Assembly: GCA_964630295.1 (NCBI GenBank)
Contig: CAZVTU010000009.1
Span: 1-15,492 of the forward strand
Direction: 5' to 3'
Length of the DNA: 15,492 nucleotides
Source: CAZVTU01 sp964630295
GTDB lineage: Bacteria; Patescibacteriota; Minisyncoccia; Minisyncoccales; RBG-13-42-11
A program made the position numbers and the translations under genes. Shown here in pieces: positions 1-7,500 of the stretch; positions within the stretch are counted from its first letter, which is position 1; every line of letters begins with the position of its first letter. The notes under the pieces are model-generated. The model was not told where the DNA came from and did not search any database. It worked only from the letters and a program-made list of their open reading frames with translations.

Positions 1-1043
1 TTATAAGCCCGCCAGCATTGGACATCGGGTAAATCCACTTTTCCGGTGTAAGCATAGGTTACACATCTCCCTCCGGCAAAACAATTTGAGAAATTTGGGC
101 ACTTTTGGCAGAAAGGAGATAATTTATCTAAATTACGAAGGTCGCGCATTGGTTTAGAATACCAAATATCATAGAGATTATCTGAGAGAGCATTTCCAAC
201 TACAATTGGTAATCTCCGGCAAGGTAGAATGTCACCGTTAGCCATAATAGTCAGGGCTCTTCCTTGAGTTACTCCGCAGAAGTTAATTTGCATATTAGAT
301 AGGGGATCAGCTAATATTTCCTCATTAAAGATAGCTGATTCACATCCTATTACTACCCTGGTTTTTTTCCTTCTTTTATTGATTTCTTTTACTTTCAAAT
401 AAAAATTTCTTAATTCTTCTGGTTGAAGCATATATTCCTGTAGCTCTTTTCCTCTTCCCCAAGGAATTAATCTCCTAGTACCAAGAGCTACTACTCCTAA
501 TTTTTCGCAAAGTTTTACTAACTTTGGAACATCGTTCATATTTTTTTTAGTCAGGGTAAATGAAATTCGAGTAGGAATATTAGCTTTTACTAAAAGTTTT
601 ATTGCTTTAATAACTTTTTCAAATGCTCCCCTGCCCATTATCTCGTCGGTATTTTTTTTCATCCCTTCTAAACTAACTTGAAACCGATCAATGCCTAATT
701 TTTTTAATTTAAATATTTTTTCTTCATCTAAAAGAGAACCATTCGAAAGTAAGCCCCAAGTATAACCATAGGAAATAGCAGTGGCAGAAACTCGCTCTAA
801 GAATTGAAAAAAATCTTTTCTAACAAATGGCTCTCCGCCGGTAATATTTAATCTAGCTTGACCCGGAGGAAGTTCCCATTTTTTCAATAAAAATAAAAAT
901 TGATCGAGAATAGAAAAAAGCTGCTCGAGCGACAAATCGGGCACCGGGTGTTCACTTTGATAACAATGTTTACAATGCCAATTACATCTTTCGGTAATAT
1001 GCCACTGACAGGTAAAATTTTTTGGTGTTAAAAATTTATTCAC
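1..1043 (-). CDS. Radical SAM/SPASM domain protein, partial (C-terminus beyond window edge)
   Basis: The frame is open from a GTG at 1043-1041 to the window edge, giving 347 codons plus two bases; no stop is reached. The N-terminal motif 'ERCNWHCKHC' puts the [4Fe-4S]/SAM cysteines at C20, C24 and C27 in the canonical Cx3Cx2C spacing. 'ITGGEPF' (residues 67-73) is the SAM-binding GGEP motif. The C-terminal part has seven cysteines (C256, C275, C312, C315, C321, C327, C343) with 'MANGDILPC' and 'CFAGGRC', the SPASM pattern that binds auxiliary Fe-S clusters in peptide- and protein-modifying radical SAM enzymes. It is the only member of the three-gene set with an intact active site, so it is probably the catalytic subunit. 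The GTG overlaps the TGA of the upstream gene (GTGA), implying translational coupling and supporting this start. The substrate is unknown. A cofactor-pathway role (PqqE- or NirJ-like) is possible but nothing here favours it. Confidence 0.9.
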   Translation of the reverse strand, partial: MNKFLTPKNFTCQWHITERCNWHCKHCYQSEHPVPDLSLEQLFSILDQFLFLLKKWELPPGQARLNITGGEPFVRKDFFQFLERVSATAISYGYTWGLLSNGSLLDEEKIFKLKKLGIDRFQVSLEGMKKNTDEIMGRGAFEKVIKAIKLLVKANIPTRISFTLTKKNMNDVPKLVKLCEKLGVVALGTRRLIPWGRGKELQEYMLQPEELRNFYLKVKEINKRRKKTRVVIGCESAIFNEEILADPLSNMQINFCGVTQGRALTIMANGDILPCRRLPIVVGNALSDNLYDIWYSKPMRDLRNLDKLSPFCQKCPNFSNCFAGGRCVTYAYTGKVDLPDVQCWRAY

Positions 1044-2413
1044 AATTGATTTGCTTTATATTTAATTAATCTTTTTGCTTCTAGTCTTAAAGCTTTAGGA
1101 ATTAAATTTTGATAAACTTCACAATAGTCATTGAGGTTATTGAGGGAAGGAGAAAAATATCTTGTTATAACGGGATAACTGCTCCAACAAAGTTCTCTAA
1201 AGAGACAATTCTTACAATTCGGAGTTATTTTCGTTTTAAAATTAATTCTCTTAATCTCCAATGAGTCTCCTTTCCGATAAACTAAGAGGGAATTTATCCT
1301 TTTAGCTTTTCCATCTCGAAAAAGAAGAAAATTTCTGCCTAAAATATTCGAGAATAAACTTAGTCGGGGCAATTTTTTACTAATTACTTGAAAAGTATCA
1401 TCCATAGACCTTATTAGTTCATCATTTTCGGGGATTAACTTTTTAGGGATCAAAGGATGTTTGGGAATAAATCCGAAAATAAAGCTAAATTTTCTTCTCA
1501 ATAAATAACGAGTTGTTTTTTTTATGTTATTTAAATTATAAGCAGTCAGGGTAATTACAAAAATTGGGGAGAATTTTTCTTTTTCTAAAAATTTAAGCTT
1601 TTTTCTTCTTTTCTTAAATTCGTCCAGAGGAAGAACTACCCTTGCTCTCAACTGACGAACTTCTTTAATAAATCGAGAGTCAATTAAACTCCAACTTGTA
1701 AAAATAATTGGGGTAAAATCGATAAAGTTTTCTATTGATTTCTTTCGCGAATAAATTATTAATTCTTTTAAAGTTAGGAATTCATCGGGCTTTCGGAGAA
1801 AAAATCTAATAAAGATTAAATTAGAATTTTCCTTTAGACCCGAGTTAAAAATTGAATCAATAGCTTCCAATCCTTTTTCTCTCGTCATTCTGTCTAAATA
1901 AAAATAAACCTCAAAAGGATTTTGAGTATTAACTTTCCTCTTTAATTTTTCTTTTTGATTAATTTCTAAACTATGTATTAAACCAACCTTCTCAAAGAGA
2001 AAAATAATTCTCTTTAATTCATTAAGCGTTAAAGGCCTTTTATCTTCTTTTAGTTTTTTAAAAGCTTTTTTTAAAGAAATTTCTTTTTTTCCTAAACTCC
2101 AAACGCTACTAAGATTTAACTTCTCTTTCTTTTTTGAAGAGAAAATATCAAATATAGTTTTAATTTCCTTTTTACCATCACAAAAATTTAAAATATCTGC
2201 TGCCGGTTGATTTAAAATAGCCATTCCTTTTCCCTTTGAAAAATTACAAAAAATCTTATAATCCCCGAGGGAATCAAAATAAAGATACGGATATCTTTGA
2301 GGTCTCAAATTTTTAATGTTTATCCTGGAATGCAAAAAAGATGAGCAGGTTCCTTTTTTTCTTTTTTTTATTTGGTCGTAGATAGTAATTACTTCTACAT
2401 TTTTAATTTTCAT
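1040..2413 (-). CDS. PqqD-like (RRE) plus degenerate radical SAM plus SPASM-like protein
   Basis: 457 residues from ATG at 2413. Three parts can be seen. Residues about 36-150 resemble PqqD/RiPP recognition elements: 'ILNQPAADILNFCDGKKE' (66-83) matches the 'LN..a..IL..cDG' signature, and 'LNELKRIIFLFEKVGLI' (130-146) resembles the closing helix and wing. Residues about 165-370 have strand/helix periodicity like a radical SAM barrel, but there is no CxxxCxxC, and 'FFLRKPDEFLTLKEL' (204-218) stands where a GGEP segment would be expected. Residues 399-440 hold C400, C403, C409 and C431 with 'DYCEVYQNLIPKAL', a typical SPASM tail. It therefore looks like a non-catalytic partner that binds a leader peptide and perhaps an auxiliary Fe-S cluster. 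It overlaps the upstream gene by 11 bases and the downstream one by 4. I cannot assign a named family; the GeoRSP systems, which pair an active enzyme with a SPASM-only partner and a PqqD protein, are a conceptual parallel only. Confidence 0.75.
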   Translation of the reverse strand: MKIKNVEVITIYDQIKKRKKGTCSSFLHSRINIKNLRPQRYPYLYFDSLGDYKIFCNFSKGKGMAILNQPAADILNFCDGKKEIKTIFDIFSSKKKEKLNLSSVWSLGKKEISLKKAFKKLKEDKRPLTLNELKRIIFLFEKVGLIHSLEINQKEKLKRKVNTQNPFEVYFYLDRMTREKGLEAIDSIFNSGLKENSNLIFIRFFLRKPDEFLTLKELIIYSRKKSIENFIDFTPIIFTSWSLIDSRFIKEVRQLRARVVLPLDEFKKRRKKLKFLEKEKFSPIFVITLTAYNLNNIKKTTRYLLRRKFSFIFGFIPKHPLIPKKLIPENDELIRSMDDTFQVISKKLPRLSLFSNILGRNFLLFRDGKAKRINSLLVYRKGDSLEIKRINFKTKITPNCKNCLFRELCWSSYPVITRYFSPSLNNLNDYCEVYQNLIPKALRLEAKRLIKYKANQL

Positions 2414-3473
2414 AATTTAATTTTGGAATAACTTTCTTTGCGACTTCGTAGCAATATTGACAAGTAGCAACGCCTTCGAATCTTTTTTCTTCTTCGATAT
2501 CTTTTAATCTTTCTTTATTTATTTCATTAATAATTGATATATTTATTTGGAGACAACCTGAAATCCCTTTTTCAAAAATATTTGGCTTACCATCGAGTTG
2601 AACCAATCTTCCACAGAAAATTATTCCTCCATTGTAATCAATAAATAGTTGTTTAAAGGGCTTGAGATTTCTACAAAAACAAACATTCTCTTGGTTATCT
2701 ATTAACGATAAAGAATCAATAAAAATTCTGGGGCGGATAAATTTTTTATTTTTAGCAAACTCTTTTATTTTTCTAAAACAAAAATTTCTTTCTCTTTTGG
2801 AAAGTAAATTTTTTTTCTCTTCTGAATCTTTAAGAAAAGTAGTGTATCTTAAATTTCTTACCCCTAAAGAGTGACAAAGGAGAGCAATCTTTCTAAATTG
2901 ATTCCAGTTTTTTTTATTAAGATAAACGGTTACATTTACGGCGATCCCATTTTTTGTAAAAAATTTTATAGCCTCGGTAGTTTTCTCAAAGCTTCCTTTT
3001 TTTTCTTTTAAAACTCTTTCGTGAGTTTTGGCATTGATACCCGCTAAAATAAGGTTGAAATAATTACAAAATTGTTTTGATTCTTTAATTGCATTCCAAT
3101 AATCCTGATAATAAAAAGGATTTCTAATTGTTAAAGAAAATTGATAACCTTCTTGGGAAGTCAATCGAATAAACTCAGCAAAATTTGGGTGTAAAATTGG
3201 CTCCCCTTTAAAGTTCAAGGTAGAAAATCCAATTTTTTTTGTTTCCTTTATTAATCTCCCAAACATCTCAACCGGAAAGTCTTTTATTTCCTCTCTTCCC
3301 AAATTTAACTTATAACGGTTAGTGATATCAATTTCTAAAAATGGCCTTTTCTCTTTTTTCTGAAAATAAACGAAAATTTTCTTTGACAACTCTCTAGCTA
3401 ACCTCCGGTATGTTCTTTTTATTTTTTCCTTAGAAACTTGGGGAACTATTTTAATATAGGTTTTTTCTGACAT
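2403..3473 (-). CDS. Radical SAM-fold protein lacking the cluster cysteines, SPASM-like C-terminus
   Basis: 356 residues from ATG at 3473; stop TAA at 2405-2403. 'FLEIDITNRYKLNLGRE' (45-61) reads like the start of a radical SAM domain (usual form 'ITNRCNLxCxxC'), but the three cysteine positions are Y54, L58 and E61. A GEP remnant survives in 'FKGEPILHPNF' (88-98), and the rest of the barrel is recognisable up to about residue 215. The C-terminal region keeps C265, C267, C287, C307, C338 and C341 around 'LFIDYNGGIIFCG', a SPASM-like arrangement that may still bind an auxiliary cluster. Without cluster ligands it cannot do normal radical SAM chemistry, so I infer a pseudo-enzyme subunit. It is the first gene of the three-gene overlapping operon. 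No Shine-Dalgarno precedes it; a possible extended -10 lies only 7 bases upstream, suggesting a leaderless message. Confidence 0.8.
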   Translation of the reverse strand: MSEKTYIKIVPQVSKEKIKRTYRRLARELSKKIFVYFQKKEKRPFLEIDITNRYKLNLGREEIKDFPVEMFGRLIKETKKIGFSTLNFKGEPILHPNFAEFIRLTSQEGYQFSLTIRNPFYYQDYWNAIKESKQFCNYFNLILAGINAKTHERVLKEKKGSFEKTTEAIKFFTKNGIAVNVTVYLNKKNWNQFRKIALLCHSLGVRNLRYTTFLKDSEEKKNLLSKRERNFCFRKIKEFAKNKKFIRPRIFIDSLSLIDNQENVCFCRNLKPFKQLFIDYNGGIIFCGRLVQLDGKPNIFEKGISGCLQINISIINEINKERLKDIEEEKRFEGVATCQYCYEVAKKVIPKLNYEN

Positions 3474-3479
3474 ATTTTT

Positions 3480-3508
3480 ATTTTAACATATTAAAAATTT
3501 AATCAGAA
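3480..3508 (-). promoter_or_regulatory. Possible promoter of the radical SAM operon (leaderless)
   Basis: On the minus strand, TAAAAT at 3485-3480 is preceded by TG plus one base (extended -10). A weak TTCTGA at 3508-3503 sits 17 bases upstream as a -35. Transcription would begin at or near the ATG at 3473. The -35 matches the consensus at only three positions, so this is tentative. Confidence 0.35.
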
Positions 3509-3595
3509 TAAATTATTGAGAAAGATAAAAATAGGTGTTGTAATCTTTAAAAAGTAAATTAAAAAATAAATTTTAATTAAAATTACAAAGAAAAT

Positions 3596-3624
3596 TTGAC
3601 AGAATTATTTAATGATAGTATAAT
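3596..3624 (+). promoter_or_regulatory. Consensus sigma-70-type promoter for the 3700-4533 gene
   Basis: TTGACA at 3596-3601 and TATAAT at 3619-3624 are both perfect consensus hexamers with the ideal 17-base spacer. The predicted transcription start is about 3631, giving a 5' untranslated region of about 70 bases. It is the only perfect-consensus promoter I found in the window. Confidence 0.85.
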
Positions 3625-3634
3625 TATATCAGTT

Positions 3635-3653
3635 CCCTAACAATCAGTTAGGG
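3635..3653 (+). other. Perfect hairpin at the predicted 5' end of the mRNA
   Basis: CCCTAAC (3635-3641) and GTTAGGG (3647-3653) form a perfect 7-bp stem around a 5-base AATCA loop. It starts within a few bases of the predicted transcription start. It could protect the 5' end of the mRNA from decay, or act at DNA level as an operator just downstream of the promoter. No U-run follows it, so it is not a terminator. Confidence 0.6.
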
Positions 3654-3681
3654 TAGCAATAGAGAAAAACAAAATTTCCTG

Positions 3682-3691
3682 AAAGGAGGTG
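3682..3691 (+). promoter_or_regulatory. Near-perfect Shine-Dalgarno of the 3700-4533 gene
   Basis: AAAGGAGGTG, continuing into AA, is complementary to almost the whole 16S anti-Shine-Dalgarno and lies 8 bases before the ATG at 3700. It fixes the start there. A second in-frame ATG at 3724 has a weaker AAGGA in front of it. Such a sequence is exceptional here: almost no other gene has one. Confidence 0.85.
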
Positions 3692-3699
3692 AAATCAAA

Positions 3700-4533
3700 A
3701 TGACGCGCCCAGAAGGAACAGTAATGAAGCATATCCCGCTTCCCTGGATAATTGTTGCTATAGTGGCTTTTTGTCTCGTTGGTTTGGGTAGTTACTTCGG
3801 ATTCTGGCAAATAACTAAGCCGACTATAACCTTGCCTCAACCACCAAGCCAACATGAAGTTATCCCACCAGCAACACCGAAAACACCAACACCAGAACCG
3901 GAATCCACTTCCCTACCCAAGGTTGAAGTAGAGTGGGAAACAAATGGGCCTTTTGATGCCCGGTACATAGCAGTTATTACTTTCGACGACAACAAAGGTG
4001 AAATCATTTACGCGATTGGCAGTAAGGGAGAGATCCGGCCAGTTAGCGTCTGGAAAAGCAATAATGGAGGTGATTCTTGGGAATACGTAGGAAAGATCAC
4101 TGATCCCGGAATCAATTTTCAAGAGAAGGAAAAAATCTATGAAGAATTTGTGTTAAGTTCTCCAACCTCTGGACTCTCCTATGGAAGTACAGTAGACGGG
4201 AAAATAATTTCCTTCGCATTTGCTGGAGAGAATCCTACTGGGGAAAAAAGAGATCCAAATAATAAAAATATCATATTAAAACCAAATCTTGTTGGAGTAG
4301 GAAAGGTTACTTCTGTTATTAACCCCAACCTTACTACTAGTATTGAAATTTGGGAATTTCTTCTTTCCTTTGATAACGGGAAAACTTTCTCTCGAATAGA
4401 CCTTCCACCGCCCTACCAAAATGGTGTCAATCTGTTCATCGGGGAGTACACTTTAATATCTTCTAATGGAACCTTGAAGATATTCTACTCAAAGACCGAG
4501 ATTTGGAAGACAGAGATAATCCTCCCTCATTGA
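3700..4533 (+). CDS. Membrane-anchored Asp-box (BNR-like) surface protein
   Basis: 277 residues; the start is set by the strong Shine-Dalgarno. A hydrophobic segment (about 13-36) acts as an uncleaved signal anchor, and a Pro/Thr-rich stalk (about 41-73) follows. The outer domain (75-277) looks all-beta. It contains two motifs of the Asp-box type (S-x-D/N-x-G-x-T/S-W/F): 'SNNGGDSW' (120-127) and 'SFDNGKTF' (223-230). Asp-boxes mark beta-propeller hairpins in sialidases and sortilin-like proteins; two of them in about 200 residues is too few for a full propeller, so I do not assign enzyme activity. The gene is transcribed alone, opposite to all its neighbours, with its own promoter, hairpin, ribosome site and terminator. 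Its base composition appears less AT-rich than that of the flanking genes, which may mean a different history. Function unknown; an extracellular sensing or binding role is a guess. Confidence 0.85.
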   Translation: MTRPEGTVMKHIPLPWIIVAIVAFCLVGLGSYFGFWQITKPTITLPQPPSQHEVIPPATPKTPTPEPESTSLPKVEVEWETNGPFDARYIAVITFDDNKGEIIYAIGSKGEIRPVSVWKSNNGGDSWEYVGKITDPGINFQEKEKIYEEFVLSSPTSGLSYGSTVDGKIISFAFAGENPTGEKRDPNNKNIILKPNLVGVGKVTSVINPNLTTSIEIWEFLLSFDNGKTFSRIDLPPPYQNGVNLFIGEYTLISSNGTLKIFYSKTEIWKTEIILPH

Positions 4534-4547
4534 GGGAGGATTTTATT
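4518..4547 (+). terminator. Rho-independent terminator overlapping the stop codon
   Basis: AATCCTCCCTCA (4518-4529) and TGAGGGAGGATT (4531-4542) are perfect inverted arms around one base, so in practice a stem of about 10 bp with a small loop. TTTTATT follows on the plus strand. The gene's TGA (4531-4533) is inside the stem. Read from the minus strand the hairpin is followed by ATTATCTC, so it would be a poor terminator for the convergent gene ending at 4572. Confidence 0.85.
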
Positions 4548-4571
4548 ATGGGATATTTTATTAATTTTAAA

Positions 4572-7500
4572 CTATTTAATTTCAGTAGTAGGAGGAGTAA
4601 AATCGAAACTTAGCCAGCAAGAAGATGTTGCATTCATATCAACATTATTTTTTGCTGTAGCAATAAATTTATAAACTTTTGGCCCTTCGGCAGTTAATGG
4701 AGAGCCCGGACCGACATTAATTCCTACTGGGCCATTACAAGTCCTTCCAGTTGTGGGGGTGACGTCTTTGACATAACTTCCTCCGTCCACTGTCCACTCC
4801 TCAATTTTATATTTACATTCATTCAAATTCAAGCCTGATTCTGGATCTGTATCTGAGATTGAAATTGTATAATAACCTTCTTTTAACCAGCCAGAAGGAC
4901 AAGATAATTCTACGGTTGGTGAAGTATTGTCAATTGGTTCCCAAGTTACAGTGACATCAGCGGTAGCCTGGGCGTAATAATAATCTCCTTCCCCGCTCCA
5001 GAACTTGCGCGACCAACCCATTTCCACTAGGTCCCGATTTATTTCCAGAACACACCCTTCATCTTTATCACAAACTACATCTTCTGTTATGCTGAGCGGG
5101 GAAACAGCTAAACTTGCTTCATGATGAACATTACGACCCCCTTCTACGTAAGCGCCGTCATTCCGCCAAGCTTCATTTACTAACACTCCATCTAAAAATA
5201 ATTGCAATCTTAAACCGATGACATGAGAGTAGCAAATATAGGTGCCGATGCAATACTGACTGCCGTGACATTTTACATAAGTATTAATATTGTTCATAGT
5301 GGCAGTAATTTTCCAGGAGCCTTTGGGAAGAATTGTAGTGTTGTTTGCTGGATAAAATCCTTCGCCCACTCTATCGTCACTACACCAAATAGTACAGGTA
5401 CCCGGGCAGAGGGTTTTTGCATACCAGCAATCACTTGTCACACTCCAAGTATTGCCAATCTTTGAAGGAGTTGCTCGATTGCAAGTTGGAAAGACTGAAG
5501 GCGTATAAACGTTAAGTTCGTATTCGCTTGTTTGACTCTGATTGTAGGCGCCGTCGCCGGCAAAAAACAAAACATATTTTTTGACGCCTTCATAAGTGCT
5601 GTCGGGCGTCCAAGACCTACAGACATAACCATTAGAATCAGTAGTTCCTACATCAAAAACTTTACTATAGCCACCATCGGTACTTACCCAAAATGAAATC
5701 GTTTTCCCAGGTATGACTGTACCGTCTGTAGTTCTTAATATCCCACAAACCCAAACACTTTCTCCGGTAGAAACATCTAATTTGTCGAAAATACATGTAT
5801 CGGCTCCAAAATAACAATCTATTTTGGTATTAACAATTGGCTGACAGCAATAACAACTCTTTATAGTCGGGAAGCTGGTTTCAGTACATTCTCCCTGATC
5901 GTGAATATTTACTGTCTCAATGCTATATCCTCCAGCAACACATATTTCAGCGCAATTACCACTACTACCACAACATCCTTCAGGATAGCCTTGGTTGCTG
6001 CAGGCATCATCGCAATCTCCCTCCATACAACTACCGTTTGAACATACTCCTCCCGAACAGACATTACCACAACTCCCGCAATTATTTGGGTCAGTATCAG
6101 TATCAACTTCGCAACCATTTAAGGGATCTCCATCACAATCTCGATATGAACCATTACACGAAATACAAGAGCCCTCAGAACAGTATCTATCCGTTCCGCT
6201 ACAATCGGGGACAGTAACATCTACAGAATCAGGGGTCGTCCAAGCACCTTGAAAAGCTGAATCATAAACATAACCTTGGTAAGTATAAATTCCAGGAGTT
6301 GATTCAGAAGTAGTCCAAGTTTTAGTACAGGAAGTTTGAATACCATCACACCACTGGGTATGCCAAGAACCACCGTAATAGGCTTGAAGTTGATCAATAT
6401 CGTTATCGTCGTTACCAGTAATAGTAACGGTAACCGTATCATTGGGACAAACAGAGGTTGGTGAAACATCTAAGGTACCGGTTGGGGGATTGTCTGGCTT
6501 GGTAACGGTTACTGTTACTGAACCAATGGAAGCTCGATGATCATTAGAACAACCATGGCCGCCAGAGTTATCTGAATCTTGAACCCAACCATAATAAGTG
6601 TAAGTTCCGGCGGTACTTTCAACAATATCCCAACTTTTAGTGCAAGTAGTTTGGGAACCTATACATTTCTGTTTATTGGTATCATTCCAAACATCGCTAT
6701 CTTTATTGTAAGTCAAATAGTAAACATCGTGATCATCGTTTCCGGTGATAGAAATGGTAAATGTTTCTCCGGTTTCAACCGATGTTTTTGAAGCACTGAT
6801 GCTGCCAGTGGGGTAATAACAGGTTACGCAATTTCCATTTCCATCACACTCCTTATTTGTTCCACAAGAGGTTCCAGCAGAGTAATTGGCGCAACTGCCT
6901 TTATAATCTCCGGTACAATAGTTTGAAGGAATGTATTTGCAGGTGCCACATTCATATTGGAAAACAGCTTCGTAACTGGAACAATTCAAAACGGCACAGG
7001 ACCCAGCACCATCACAGTAGCGATAGCTATCTGCATAATCTCTGTACCAACACCAATCTTCACTGGTCGGCGAGTCTCCGCTTGGACTTTGATAATAATA
7101 ATTTAAATAATCGCAATCTTGTAAGCTGCTGCAGGTGACCGAAGTGCTCGGATACTGACAACTCCCTGACCCATTACAAGTTCCTCCACAAGTTCCTGTG
7201 CCATAACATTCATTTTCAGGATCTTCACCGGCCAAATAATAATAACAAGTGCCGGGATCAGCACTATAATCACAATGCATACAAGTTCCATCACAGGCCC
7301 AATTACAACAATAACCATCTACACAGTAACCAGATTGACACTCATTATCAGAAGTGCAAGTACTTCCTTGAGGCTTTAGACACCGCGAATCATTAGGATA
7401 AGAAGTATAGGTACAATAACCATTTGAGCAGTAGTAATCATAATAAGTGGTGCCTGAACAACCGTCATAATTGTTGCAGTTAGTGGAATTGGAGTAGTAA

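Noticed and set aside
3637..3855. 72-codon minus-strand open frame antisense to the start of the 3700 gene
   Set aside because: It overlaps the promoter-proximal hairpin and Shine-Dalgarno of the plus-strand gene, has no initiation signal, and its product has no recognisable features. I considered it as a RiPP precursor but saw no leader/core organisation.
1040..4533. UGA recoding as Gly, known in some Patescibacteria
   Set aside because: TGA ends two genes at sensible positions (1040-1042 and 4531-4533), and the large reading frames need no TGA read-through.
4518..4542. Bidirectional terminator serving the minus-strand gene ending at 4572
   Set aside because: The minus-strand sequence after the hairpin is ATTATCTC, not a U-run, so only plus-strand function is supported.
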